64,000 nt of DNA from positions 1 to 64,000 of the forward strand of contig LWDH01000055.1 of assembly GCA_002083395.1 (NCBI GenBank), given 5' to 3'. This stretch comes from Proteobacteria bacterium SG_bin4 (GTDB lineage: Bacteria; Pseudomonadota; Gammaproteobacteria; Burkholderiales; Nitrosomonadaceae). The notes below the pieces were generated by a model, which made no database searches, was not told where the DNA came from, and saw only the letters and a program-made list of their open reading frames with translations. The translations under genes were made by a program, and so were the position numbers. Below, piece after piece: positions 23,447 through 32,761 of the stretch (its first letter is position 1; the number at the start of each line of letters is the position of its first letter).

Positions 23447-25168
23447 GTGGCAACAGTACCCAGTGAACCCAATACGACAACACCTACCTCCGCATTCAGG
23501 CTGGAACAGTTCAATCAGTTGTCGAATCAAAAGAAACTCGGGGTCATTTTATCTGCTGCGGCAGCTATCGCGTTACTCGTGGGCGCTTTGATGTGGAGTC
23601 AAACACCGGAATATCGCGTGCTTTATTCTAATATCCAGGATCAAGACGGCGCAGCGATTATCAGCGCACTTCAGCAGATGAATGTGCCTTATAAGATTTC
23701 TGATAATGGCGGCGCTATCCTGGTTCCTGATAAACAAGTCCATGAGGTGCGGTTGAAGTTGGCAGGGCAGGGATTGCCCAAAGGCGGCCTTACCGGTTTC
23801 GAAATCATGGAAAATCAGAAGTTCGGTTCGAGTCAATTCCTTGAACAGGTGAACTATCAACGGGCACTGGAAGGCGAATTGGCGCGCTCGGTGCAATCGT
23901 TGTCCGCAGTACAAAGTGCGCGCGTGCATTTAGCCATCGCTAAACCTTCAGTATTCTCCCGGGAACGACAGCAACCCAGCGTTTCCGTTTTACTCAATTT
24001 GTACCCAGGCAGAGTGCTGAGCGTAGAACAAGTCAGTGCCATTGTGCATCTGATGTCAAGCAGCGTCCCCAATTTACCCGTCAAAAATGTAACGGTTGTG
24101 GATCAGAACGGTAATCTATTAAGCACTCAAAACGACAAAAAACACGACTCCAGATTTGATGCCAAGCAATTAGAATATATTCAAGAAATTGAAGAAAACT
24201 ATATACGCCGGATCGAAGCCATTTTGTCGCCTATTACGGGAGCAGCCAATGTCCGGGCTCAAGTAACCGCCGATGTCGATTTTTCCCGGGTTGATCGTGC
24301 CGAGGAAATTTACCGGCCCAACAACACTGAATCCGAAGGCGCTTCGATTCGAAGCCAGCAAACTCATGAATCAACCTCGATTGGTTCAAAGTTTGACGGC
24401 GGAATCCCAGGCGCGTTATCTAACCGGCCGCCTGAGCCAGCTACTGCGCCAATTGAAGCTGGAGGAAAAAAACCCGGGGGTGAAAATGCGGAAGGTGAAG
24501 AAGATGCCAATAAGGAAGCGCCCCCGATTCCTACCGATAAGAAAAAAGAATCGACCACGAATTACGAGGTCGATAAAACCGTACAGCATACCCAGCAATC
24601 CAGCGGCAACATCAAGCGGTTATCAGCGGCTGTCGTAGTCAACTACAGGAAAAAAGTCGATGAAAACGGAGAAGTAACTTACGAACCGCTCAGCGCGGAT
24701 GAAGTTAAGGAAATCAATAACCTTGTCCGGGAAGCCATGGGCTTTAGCGAGAAACGGGGAGATTCACTGACGGTTACGAATAGCATATTTACCGACGACA
24801 CCGCGCCGGTACTAGAAGTACCGCTGTGGAAAGATCCGGATGTCGTTATGTTCGCGAAAGATTTTGGAAAACAATTGTTAATAGCCGCGGTGGTATTATT
24901 TTTCTTGTTGAAAATTTTCAAGCCATTCTTGAAAAGTCTAGCACCCCCTCCACCGCCAGCCCCTGAATTAACGGATCAGACTGCGGCTTTAGCAGCCGAT
25001 GGAACACCCATAGAAGGATTGCCCGACCAAATGGACGGCGCCTCCATGCAGCAAGCATTACAAAGATCAATATTCGAAGAAAATTTGAAACGAGCAAAAC
25101 AGCTAGCGATGGATGAACCTGCCATCGTGGCGAATGTTGTCAAGGATTGGATGACTAAGAATGGATGA
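23447..25168 (+). CDS. fliF: Flagellar MS-ring protein FliF
   Basis: A 573-residue inner-membrane protein forming the MS ring and the housing of the export gate. Two membrane segments bracket the periplasmic part (about residues 34-52 and 475-495). YscJ-like ring-building motifs EYRVLYSNIQDQDGAAI, LPKGGLTGFEIM and QRALEGELARSVQSL are clear, and the acidic/proline-rich region (about 320-375) is the usual variable insert. The C-terminal tail (QLAMDEPAIVANVVKDWM) binds FliG. The GTG at 23447 has AGGAGAG at proper spacing. It overlaps fliG by 8 bases. Confidence 0.97.
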   Translation: MATVPSEPNTTTPTSAFRLEQFNQLSNQKKLGVILSAAAAIALLVGALMWSQTPEYRVLYSNIQDQDGAAIISALQQMNVPYKISDNGGAILVPDKQVHEVRLKLAGQGLPKGGLTGFEIMENQKFGSSQFLEQVNYQRALEGELARSVQSLSAVQSARVHLAIAKPSVFSRERQQPSVSVLLNLYPGRVLSVEQVSAIVHLMSSSVPNLPVKNVTVVDQNGNLLSTQNDKKHDSRFDAKQLEYIQEIEENYIRRIEAILSPITGAANVRAQVTADVDFSRVDRAEEIYRPNNTESEGASIRSQQTHESTSIGSKFDGGIPGALSNRPPEPATAPIEAGGKKPGGENAEGEEDANKEAPPIPTDKKKESTTNYEVDKTVQHTQQSSGNIKRLSAAVVVNYRKKVDENGEVTYEPLSADEVKEINNLVREAMGFSEKRGDSLTVTNSIFTDDTAPVLEVPLWKDPDVVMFAKDFGKQLLIAAVVLFFLLKIFKPFLKSLAPPPPPAPELTDQTAALAADGTPIEGLPDQMDGASMQQALQRSIFEENLKRAKQLAMDEPAIVANVVKDWMTKNG

Positions 25169-26156
25169 CGAAGGAATTAAAAAAAGTGCAATTTTGCTGA
25201 TGACCCTGGGAGAACAGGAAGCCGCATCTGTCATCAAGCTGCTCGGACCTAAGGAAGTACAACGGTTGGGCGAAACGATGTCAAAATTACAAAACATCAC
25301 GCGCACTGAGATTGAAACCGTCGTCACCGAATTCTGCAGTGAGGCGGAAGGAAGAACAACACTCGGACAGGACTCCGCCGATTATATCCGCAAGGTACTA
25401 ACCAGTGCGCTAGGAGATGAAAAAGCAGCCAACTTGATCGATCGCATTTTGCAAGGCGGCGATACCAGCGGCATTGAAGGATTGAAATGGATGGATGCAC
25501 CATCGGTGGCCGAATTGATCAAAAATGAACATCCGCAAATCATCGCGACTATTTTAGTGCATTTGGAACGAGATCAGGCCAGCGAGATATTAAGTCTTTT
25601 CACCGAGCGATTGCGTAACGACACTTTATTACGTATTGCTACACTCGATAGTATCCAGCCAAATGCATTGCGTGAACTGAATGAAGTATTAACAAAATTA
25701 CTATCAGGCAGCAACAGCATTCGCAAATCCGCCATGGGAGGCGTACGGGCAGCGGCTGAGATTCTCAACTTCGCACCATCCGCTCAAGAAGCCAGCGTCA
25801 TTGAAAACATCAAACAGTATGACGAAGAACTGGCTCAGAAAATCATGGACGAGATGTTCGTGTTCGATAACCTGATCGACATCGACGATCATGGTATCCA
25901 ATTACTGCTCAGGGAAGTTCAATCGGAATCCCTGATTATCGCGTTGAAAGGCGCACAAGAAGAATTGCGCCAGAAAATCTTTAAGAATATGTCGCAGCGT
26001 GCCGCTGAGGCTCTCCGTGAAGACCTTGAAAGCAAAGGACCGGTTCGTGTCTCTGAAGTTGAAGCCGAACAGAAAGAAATTCTTAAGGTGGTTCGCCAGC
26101 TGGCTGACGATGGACAGATTGTGCTGGGTGGCAAGGGCGATGACGGATTCATATAA
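25161..26156 (+). CDS. fliG: Flagellar motor switch protein FliG
   Basis: A 331-residue rotor protein that links the MS ring to FliM and takes torque from MotA. Visible parts are the N-terminal FliF-binding domain, the middle domain with EHPQIIATILVHL (EHPQ motif, about residue 125) and the C-terminal torque helix region with MFVFDNLIDIDDHGIQLLLREV (charged torque residues) and MSQRAAEALREDLE. It overlaps the fliF end by 8 bases, implying coupled translation. Confidence 0.97.
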   Translation: MDDEGIKKSAILLMTLGEQEAASVIKLLGPKEVQRLGETMSKLQNITRTEIETVVTEFCSEAEGRTTLGQDSADYIRKVLTSALGDEKAANLIDRILQGGDTSGIEGLKWMDAPSVAELIKNEHPQIIATILVHLERDQASEILSLFTERLRNDTLLRIATLDSIQPNALRELNEVLTKLLSGSNSIRKSAMGGVRAAAEILNFAPSAQEASVIENIKQYDEELAQKIMDEMFVFDNLIDIDDHGIQLLLREVQSESLIIALKGAQEELRQKIFKNMSQRAAEALREDLESKGPVRVSEVEAEQKEILKVVRQLADDGQIVLGGKGDDGFI

Positions 26157-26211
26157 TCGACCGGCTCCAATATTTACCTGCTATTCGGCACAAATTTGAA
26201 GGTTGAGCAAA

Positions 26212-26916
26212 ATGATTACAAGTGACTTTATTCCGAAAGACAAACAAAACGGCTATCAGCGCTGGGAGCTGGATTCCTTGGAAACGCCCGAGTTCCAGGA
26301 GAAAGATCAAGATCATGAAACCGAAAATCCTATCGAGGAAGAACTGAACAAGGTTGTACCTCCTACCGAAGAAGAGATAGCAGCGGTTTTTCAGCACGCT
26401 AAAGAAGAAGGTTATGAAGCCGGCCTCCAGGAAGGTAAATCAGTAGGCTATAAAGAGGGTCGAGAAATCGCGGAAACCGAAGTTAAAGCGGAAATTGCGC
26501 GGCTTCAAATGCTGTTATCAAAGCTGGATCATGATCTTCATGCGCTCGATCAACAAGTCGCCAATGACTTACTCGATCTAGCTATCGCACTTGCCAAAAA
26601 GGTCGTAGCGCAAGCACTGGAATTAAATCCCAAGCTGATCATTCCGGTCGTACAAGAAGCAATCCGAAATTTGCCTAACGTCATGAATCATCCCCGGCTT
26701 TTTTTACACCCGGACGATGCAGCCCTGATCAATGCGCATCTAAGCGATCAGATGGAACAGGATAACTGGCAAGTTCGCGAAGATCCACAAATCGTCAGAG
26801 GCGGATGCCGTATCGAAGCGGGCGGCAGTGAAATCAACGCAACCCTGGAAACACGTTGGCATAGAGCGCTTGCTGCGATCGGTCAGAACAGTGACTGGTT
26901 CGATGGATCAGAATAA
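26212..26916 (+). CDS. fliH: Flagellar export ATPase regulator FliH
   Basis: A 234-residue protein of the type III export apparatus that holds FliI and docks it to FliN. The N-terminal part is variable, the middle shows the glycine-zipper-like EEGYEAGLQEGKSVGYKEGREIAE (GxxxG repeats of FliH), and the C-terminal ~120 residues are E2-stator-like (LAKKVVAQALELNP, HPDD). The ATG at 26212 is chosen with GAAGG about 9 bases before it; an in-frame TTG at 26203 would add three residues. It overlaps fliI. Confidence 0.93.
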   Translation: MITSDFIPKDKQNGYQRWELDSLETPEFQEKDQDHETENPIEEELNKVVPPTEEEIAAVFQHAKEEGYEAGLQEGKSVGYKEGREIAETEVKAEIARLQMLLSKLDHDLHALDQQVANDLLDLAIALAKKVVAQALELNPKLIIPVVQEAIRNLPNVMNHPRLFLHPDDAALINAHLSDQMEQDNWQVREDPQIVRGGCRIEAGGSEINATLETRWHRALAAIGQNSDWFDGSE

Positions 26917-28324
26917 TATGACCCGCCTTGAACAATGGAGCGGTTTCCTGCGAAACTCTGCACAACTGGTTGCACCCGCGAACCCATATCTATTGAGTGG
27001 AACAATTACTCGAGTTGCCGGATTGGTCATGGAAGCCGTCGGACTCCGGTTAGCGGTCGGCAGCAGCTGCACAATATTTCTCTCAAACGGTCATCAGGTA
27101 TCGGCGGAAGTGGTCGGATTCGCAGGCGAGCGGATTTTTTTGATGCCGTCCAGCGATGTCTACGGATTATCGCCGGGTGCCAAAGTTGTGCCAGCCGAAG
27201 TTACTGTAGAGCCACCGCAGCTTGGACACTTGAAACACCCGCGAAGACGTGCGGCCGACCGGGCCAAGCATATCACTGCCGGACCTGAGCTGCTAGGCCG
27301 GGTATTGAACGGCCTGGGCGAACCGCTTGATCGCCTCGGTCCAACGCATGCGCAACATAGCGTACCCTTATACAGCCGCCCTTATAACCCCTTAGAGCGG
27401 ATCCCCGTGAGTGAACCGCTCGATGTCGGTGTGCGCGCGATCAACACACTGTTGACTGTCGGACGCGGTCAGCGCATGGGATTATTTGCCGGTAGCGGCG
27501 TTGGCAAAAGCGTGCTGCTCGGCATGATGGCGCGTTATACCTCTGCAGATGTCATCGTAGTGGGATTGATTGGCGAACGCGGACGCGAAGTTAAAGAATT
27601 CATTGAAAATATTTTGGGTGAAGACGGACTCGCCCGTTCCGTCGTCGTAGCGGCGCCTGCCGATACCTCGCCGCTGCTGCGTTTGCAAGGTGCGGCCTAC
27701 GCCACCGCAATCGCCGAATACTTTCGCGATTCCGGCAAGCACGTCCTGTTGATCATGGATTCTTTAACCCGCTACGCGATGGCGCAACGGGAGATTTCCC
27801 TGGCAATCGGCGAACCGCCCGCGACTAAAGGCTACCCGCCATCGGTTTTTGCCAAACTGCCGCAATTGGTCGAGCGCGCCGGCAATGGCAATCAGAAAAA
27901 TGGCTCCATCACTGCTTTCTATACCGTATTGACCGAAGGTGATGATCAGAATGACCCGATCGCCGATAGCGCACGCGCCATTCTGGACGGTCATGTGGTG
28001 TTATCGCGCAGACTTGCCGAAGCAGGCCATTACCCTGCCATCGATATTGAAGCTTCAATCAGCCGCATCATGACCAGCATTGTCCCGCAACAACAAGTCG
28101 ATAGGGCGCGGCAATTCAAATCGTTGTATTCACGGTATCAACGCAGCCACGACTTGATCAGTGTCGGTGCCTATGTGGCCGGTTCTGATCCTGAATTGGA
28201 CCGTGCAATCAGACTCTACCCGGCATTCGAGAGATTTTTGCAACAAACGATGACGCAGCAGGAAAGTTTTGATACGAGTATCGCAAAGCTATCGAAGCTA
28301 TTTGAGTTCGATGGCAGCCGCTAA
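26903..28324 (+). CDS. fliI: Flagellum-specific export ATPase FliI
   Basis: A 473-residue ATPase energising flagellar protein export, related to the F1 beta subunit. Walker A is GLFAGSGVGKSVLLGMMARY, followed by GLIGERGREVKEF; Walker B is VLLIMDSLTRYAMAQREISL, with GEPPATKGYPPSVFAKLPQL after it. The start is taken at 26903 (MDQNNMTRLEQW), inside the end of fliH; a second ATG at 26918 is equally placed and neither has a strong ribosome site, in keeping with translational coupling. The frame is open a further 25 codons upstream within fliH and is ignored. Confidence 0.96.
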   Translation: MDQNNMTRLEQWSGFLRNSAQLVAPANPYLLSGTITRVAGLVMEAVGLRLAVGSSCTIFLSNGHQVSAEVVGFAGERIFLMPSSDVYGLSPGAKVVPAEVTVEPPQLGHLKHPRRRAADRAKHITAGPELLGRVLNGLGEPLDRLGPTHAQHSVPLYSRPYNPLERIPVSEPLDVGVRAINTLLTVGRGQRMGLFAGSGVGKSVLLGMMARYTSADVIVVGLIGERGREVKEFIENILGEDGLARSVVVAAPADTSPLLRLQGAAYATAIAEYFRDSGKHVLLIMDSLTRYAMAQREISLAIGEPPATKGYPPSVFAKLPQLVERAGNGNQKNGSITAFYTVLTEGDDQNDPIADSARAILDGHVVLSRRLAEAGHYPAIDIEASISRIMTSIVPQQQVDRARQFKSLYSRYQRSHDLISVGAYVAGSDPELDRAIRLYPAFERFLQQTMTQQESFDTSIAKLSKLFEFDGSR

Positions 28325-28341
28325 TCGAATGTTTCAGCAAC

Positions 28342-28803
28342 ATGTCCAAACCGTCATCTCTAAAAATTCTGCAGGATTTAGCCAAACAGCAAGCTGACGC
28401 CGCAGCCAAACAGCTTGGCAAGCTCAATTATCAGCAGCAGGAAGCGGAAAAAAAATTACAACTGCTTTTGCAATACCGCAACAGCTATCAATCAAACCTT
28501 GAAAACACCAGCGGACAAGGAATTGATCATATCCAGTGGCGCAATTTCATTGCTTTCATGAGTAAATTGGATGCTGCGATTGCCGAACAACAGCAAGCAG
28601 TGCTGTATATGCAAAACAAGAAAACAGCCGGAAACAACGAGTTTCTGTCCTGCCAACGCAAGCTAAAGTGCTACGACACACTTGTTCACCGCCAGCAGCG
28701 CGCCATAATGCAACAGCAACTGAAAATTGAACAAAAATTGCAAGACGAATTTGCCTCAAACACGATCCGGCAAGCTCCCTATCCGCCTAAATCCGATTCA
28801 TAA
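28342..28803 (+). CDS. fliJ: Flagellar export chaperone FliJ
   Basis: A 153-residue, almost wholly helical coiled-coil protein (KILQDLAKQQADAAAKQLG, ...QQQEAEKKLQLLLQYRNSY). FliJ forms the stalk of the export ATPase, analogous to the gamma subunit of F1. Sequence is weakly conserved, but length, coiled coil and place between fliI and fliK decide it. Confidence 0.9.
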   Translation: MSKPSSLKILQDLAKQQADAAAKQLGKLNYQQQEAEKKLQLLLQYRNSYQSNLENTSGQGIDHIQWRNFIAFMSKLDAAIAEQQQAVLYMQNKKTAGNNEFLSCQRKLKCYDTLVHRQQRAIMQQQLKIEQKLQDEFASNTIRQAPYPPKSDS

Positions 28804-28880
28804 TTTAACCGAGACCCATTGAACTGGTATGGATATTGCATAACTTCATCTGAAATTAACCCAATCAGCGAGAGAAATTT

Positions 28881-30041
28881 ATGCTAAACATGTCGGTTGC
28901 ACCTTCAATAAAAGCGCCAGCAGGTAATTCCGCCGCCATGCCGGATTCTGGTTTACTCGGTACCTCGGAGCCTGTTTCGGAAGAATTCAGCAACATCCTG
29001 GAACGCGAAGTTTCACAAACAACCGATTCGCGCCAGCAATCCACTAATGGCAACAATACCAAAACCGAAGAGCACCCCAAAGAGGCTGAAACTACGGCGG
29101 CAGAGAATGTCAATGCCGAAACAGCCAAGACTGCGGCGGCTGAAACCCCCAGCAGCTTTATCCAGAATCTGTTGACCGATCCAACACTGGGATTCAGACC
29201 CAACCAACCGATCGATCAATTGAGTAGGCTGCCGGAGCCGGTATTGAAAGCGCCTTTAGCGGATATATTGGGAACAAAGTTGCCTACTCAATTGAATCCA
29301 ATGGCTTCTCACAACAGTGAAGCGGCGCTCAATCCGGCATTTCCTGCCGTTAACCAATTGTTGCAGCAAACCCAGGCCGCTGGCAACTTGAATTCCCAAG
29401 CCAACCAATTCTGGCAAATGATGGAAACGGCAAATTCTGCCGCCAACGGCAGATTATTACCATTAGCTACTGAATTGAGCGAAACCATCGCAATCGATAC
29501 CAACGAATCGCTTCCGTCAATTTTCGAAGAATCGAATGCTTCACAATCGCAGGGTTTAAGTAATGCAACGGTCACGAGCTCATCCACCGCTTCTACAAGC
29601 GAAGTTCACGTGCATCAACCTGTTGGTCAATCCAAGTGGGGAGGCGAATTTGCGCAGAAAGTTGTATGGTTGACTTCACAGCAGCAGCAAGTTGCTGAAA
29701 TTCATCTGAATCCTGCGCATTTAGGCCCCGTTGAAGTGATGCTGACGATTACCCAAGATCAGGCAACCGCACAGTTTTTATCACCCCATTCAGCGGTACG
29801 GGAAGCAATTGAACAAGCCTTGCCTAAATTACGCGAAATGATGGCCGAAAATGGCATTCAATTAGGTAATGTAATGGTCGGCTCCGATTCGTTTCAACAG
29901 GAAAACAGACAGCAACACGCCGGTTATTCCGATCGGGGTACCCCCCATGTGACGGATTCGACTCAATCCAAATCCACAAATCAAATCGAAGCAATAGCGG
30001 CACCTGCCAGACATCAAGGCATTGTGAACACCTATGCGTGA
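28881..30041 (+). CDS. fliK: Flagellar hook-length control protein FliK
   Basis: A 386-residue exported ruler. The first ~270 residues are low-complexity, rich in Ser, Thr, Asn, Gln and Ala, as expected for the ruler part. The C-terminal domain (about 275-350) carries the conserved WLTSQQQQVAEIHLNPAHLG, LGPVEVMLTITQDQATAQF and LREMMAENGIQLGNV motif set that switches substrate specificity at FlhB. GAGAG precedes the ATG. A 77-base gap separates it from fliJ. Confidence 0.93.
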   Translation: MLNMSVAPSIKAPAGNSAAMPDSGLLGTSEPVSEEFSNILEREVSQTTDSRQQSTNGNNTKTEEHPKEAETTAAENVNAETAKTAAAETPSSFIQNLLTDPTLGFRPNQPIDQLSRLPEPVLKAPLADILGTKLPTQLNPMASHNSEAALNPAFPAVNQLLQQTQAAGNLNSQANQFWQMMETANSAANGRLLPLATELSETIAIDTNESLPSIFEESNASQSQGLSNATVTSSSTASTSEVHVHQPVGQSKWGGEFAQKVVWLTSQQQQVAEIHLNPAHLGPVEVMLTITQDQATAQFLSPHSAVREAIEQALPKLREMMAENGIQLGNVMVGSDSFQQENRQQHAGYSDRGTPHVTDSTQSKSTNQIEAIAAPARHQGIVNTYA

Positions 30042-30295
30042 TCGTCGATGAATTCGAATTAACCACTGACTCAACTTACCGCGCGCTATCAATCACCGAT
30101 AGCGCGCTCTGAATATCTTTATCTCAAAATGTCCCAGCCTTAATTCCTTCTGAGGACGATGACTCAACGATTTCGGATCGTGATTCACGTAAATCCGGGT
30201 AACTGGAAATAGCGATATTATTTCAGTGTTATTTGCGGCATCAATGGATGCCGCAGTCAAAGATAATTGATTTCGTCAAATTTGGAGTTAAACAA

Positions 30296-30802
30296 ATGTC
30301 GAAATCAAATACCGCAACAGCAGCACCAGCCGCCGAAGGCGGCAAAAGCAAAAAAGGACTCATAATAGTCATATTGATCGCAATCCTCGCAATCGGCGCA
30401 GGCGCCGGCGGCACTTGGTACTTCATGCAGCAGGCCGGCGATGAAGAAGCCGAAGAGGAAAAACCAAAACCGAAAGCAAAATTAAAACCCACTACCTTCA
30501 TTGATCTGGAGGTGTTTACGGTCAATCTTCAACCGGAAGAAAGCGGTCAGTATTTGCAAGTCGGTTTGACTGTGAAAGCCAGAGAAACGGAAGTAGTGCA
30601 AGAAATAGCCAAGCAGATGCCGTCCATACGCAACCGCATCCTGATGCTACTGTCCAGCAAGAAAGCCGTGGAAATCTCCGGCATTAACGGAAAACAGCAG
30701 TTAAGCCAGCAAATTGCAGATGAAATCAGGCAATCGCTCGACTCCGAAGATCTTCAGGAAGATGTCCGGGAAGTATTATTCACTTCCTTTGTAATTCAGT
30801 AA
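30296..30802 (+). CDS. fliL: Flagellar basal-body protein FliL
   Basis: A 168-residue inner-membrane protein that surrounds the stator units. A cytoplasmic N-terminus rich in Ala and Lys is followed by one membrane segment (GLIIVILIAILAIGAGAGGT, about residues 20-39), an acidic linker (EEAEEEKPKPKAK) and a periplasmic stomatin-like domain ending in VREVLFTSFVIQ. The ATG at 30296 has GGAG 8 bases upstream; codons further up are not supported. A 254-base gap after fliK, containing no gene, may hold a second promoter. Confidence 0.94.
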   Translation: MSKSNTATAAPAAEGGKSKKGLIIVILIAILAIGAGAGGTWYFMQQAGDEEAEEEKPKPKAKLKPTTFIDLEVFTVNLQPEESGQYLQVGLTVKARETEVVQEIAKQMPSIRNRILMLLSSKKAVEISGINGKQQLSQQIADEIRQSLDSEDLQEDVREVLFTSFVIQ

Positions 30803-30809
30803 TTCGCAA

Positions 30810-31790
30810 ATGTCCGAAGATTTCCTCTCACAAGAAGAAGTCGATGCACTCCTCAAAGGTGCAACGGGTGATAGCGATGAAGCTCAGGAAGAGGAAGATA
30901 AAGGTGGTGTCCGTCCCTACAACATCGCGACACAGGAACGGATCGTTCGCGGACGGATGCCGACCTATGAAATCATCAACGAGCGCTTTGCGCGGTTACT
31001 GCGTATCGGTTTGTTTAATTTCATGCGGCGTACGGTAGATATCGCCGTCGGACCAGTAAAAGTGATTAAATTCAGCGAGTTCGTGCGCAATTTGGTAGTG
31101 CCGACAAACCTGAACATGGTTCACATGAAACCGTTGCGCGGTACTGCCTTACTGGTTTTCGATCCCGATCTGATTTTTCTGATCGTTGACAACTTGTTCG
31201 GCGGTGACGGTCGTTATCACACGCGGGTTGAAGGAAGAGATTTTACTCAGACCGAACAGCGGATCATTCAACGATTGCTGGATGTCGTTTTCGAAGAATA
31301 TGAGAAGTCCTGGAAATCAGTCTATCCGGTCAATTTCGAATACATCCGCTCCGAAATGAACCCGCAGTTCGCCACGATCGCCACGCCGAATGAAGTGGTT
31401 GTTTCCGTCACATTCGATATCGATATGGGAAACAAGGGGGGCGGACTGCATGTGTGCATTCCCTACTCCATGGTGGAACCGATCCGCGACATTTTGTATA
31501 GCGCGCTGCAAGGCGATCATATGGAAGTGGATAAACGCTGGATCAAGCTGATGTCACAGCAAGTACAAGGCGCTGAAGTGGAACTGGTCGCAAATCTTGG
31601 GCATACGAAAGTGACTTTCGAGCAAATTCTGAGCATGCAAGTGGGGGATATCATTCCGCTGGAAATCCCTAAAACGATTACCGTCAATGTCAGCGGCGTA
31701 CCGGTACTGGATTGCCGCTACGGCACGATGAACGGGCGCTATGCGCTAAAAGTAAACACGCTGATTTCACAATCGGAAACTGAAAATTAA
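30810..31790 (+). CDS. fliM: Flagellar motor switch protein FliM
   Basis: A 326-residue C-ring protein. The CheY-binding N-terminus reads MSEDFLSQEEVDALLKG, the middle domain has VPTNLNMVHMKPLRGTALLV and LVDNLFGGDGR, and the C-terminal SpoA domain ends in GDIIPLEIPKTITVNVSGVP. All parts of a full FliM are present. Seven bases separate it from fliL. Confidence 0.97.
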   Translation: MSEDFLSQEEVDALLKGATGDSDEAQEEEDKGGVRPYNIATQERIVRGRMPTYEIINERFARLLRIGLFNFMRRTVDIAVGPVKVIKFSEFVRNLVVPTNLNMVHMKPLRGTALLVFDPDLIFLIVDNLFGGDGRYHTRVEGRDFTQTEQRIIQRLLDVVFEEYEKSWKSVYPVNFEYIRSEMNPQFATIATPNEVVVSVTFDIDMGNKGGGLHVCIPYSMVEPIRDILYSALQGDHMEVDKRWIKLMSQQVQGAEVELVANLGHTKVTFEQILSMQVGDIIPLEIPKTITVNVSGVPVLDCRYGTMNGRYALKVNTLISQSETEN

Positions 31791-31801
31791 TTGGAGCAAA
31801 T

Positions 31802-32320
31802 ATGACTGAACCAACCACCAGCGATCCAGCGGAAACCGATGACTGGGCAGCCGCTATGGCCGAGCAATCAGCCGCCGCACAAAGTGATGCACAAAATGAA
31901 GAAAATCCGGCTGACGATTGGGCAGCCGCAATGGCCGAGCAAGAATCGGCCACCAACCCATCGGATTCGCAATCCTCAGGTTCAGCGCTCAATGCGCAAT
32001 CGGCATCAGCATCAGTTTTTCAGGAATTCTCAAAAGACGGCGGTGACAATAATACCCGCCATGACATTGATCTGATTCTCGATATTCCCGTTCAGATGAC
32101 GGTTGAATTGGGCCGCACCAAGATAGCCATCAAAAACTTGCTACAGCTTGCACAAGGCTCCGTGGTTGAATTGGACGGCATGGCCGGCGAACCGATGGAT
32201 GTGCTGGTTAATGGCTGTTTGATCGCACAAGGCGAAGTTGTTGTGGTCAATGACAAATTCGGTATTCGATTGACCGACATCATTACCCCCAGCGAACGCA
32301 TCCGCAAACTCAACCGCTAG
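31802..32320 (+). CDS. fliN: Flagellar motor switch protein FliN, extended N-terminus
   Basis: A 172-residue C-ring and export-docking protein. The SpoA domain (about residues 90-170; LILDIPVQMTVELGRTKIAIKNLLQLAQGSVVELD split over about 95-130) is standard. The first ~80 residues are an acidic extension containing the decapeptide DDWAAAMAEQ twice (about residues 13-22 and 38-47), each followed by a Ser/Ala/Gln stretch. Conventional FliN is about 100-140 residues, so the doubled motif is an expansion seen in some betaproteobacteria at most once or twice. FliH may bind here. Confidence 0.95.
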   Translation: MTEPTTSDPAETDDWAAAMAEQSAAAQSDAQNEENPADDWAAAMAEQESATNPSDSQSSGSALNAQSASASVFQEFSKDGGDNNTRHDIDLILDIPVQMTVELGRTKIAIKNLLQLAQGSVVELDGMAGEPMDVLVNGCLIAQGEVVVVNDKFGIRLTDIITPSERIRKLNR

Positions 32321-32329
32321 AACTGAACC

Positions 32330-32761
32330 ATGTTGAACCGATCCCCGGCTTTACTGTTAATGCTTTCCCTTCCGGTATTTGCCGATACCGCAAAACCAAA
32401 TTATGTGCCGCCGCCTTCTGTCATATCCACGGATAACATGCTGCAAATGATGGGCGGCTTGTTATTGGTGCTGATGATCATCGGCGGCGCTGCGTGGTTG
32501 CTGAAACGCTTCTCGTTGATACCGGCAACCGCAGCGGGCGTCATCAAGGTTGTCGCAGCCAGCGGTGTCGGCCAGAGAGAACGCGTGGTCGTGGTCGAAA
32601 TTGACAACACCTGGCTGGTATTGGGCGTGGCGCCGGGCCGGGTCAACAAGCTGCATGCCCTACAAAAGCCTTCAGACCCCCCCGGTCCCGCTCAAGCGAA
32701 TCCAGCGGCGGATGCTTTTGCCGATCAACTCAATCAGAGTATTCATAAAGATCATGCTTAA
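32330..32761 (+). CDS. fliO: Flagellar export-gate assembly protein FliO
   Basis: A 143-residue protein with a signal-like N-terminus, one membrane segment (MMGGLLLVLMIIGGAAWLLK, about residues 42-61) and a cytoplasmic domain with the family pattern VVAASGVGQRERVVVVEI and WLVLGVAPGRVNKLH. FliO helps assemble the FliP pore. Its end overlaps a possible fliP start (ATGCTTAA). Confidence 0.92.
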   Translation: MLNRSPALLLMLSLPVFADTAKPNYVPPPSVISTDNMLQMMGGLLLVLMIIGGAAWLLKRFSLIPATAAGVIKVVAASGVGQRERVVVVEIDNTWLVLGVAPGRVNKLHALQKPSDPPGPAQANPAADAFADQLNQSIHKDHA

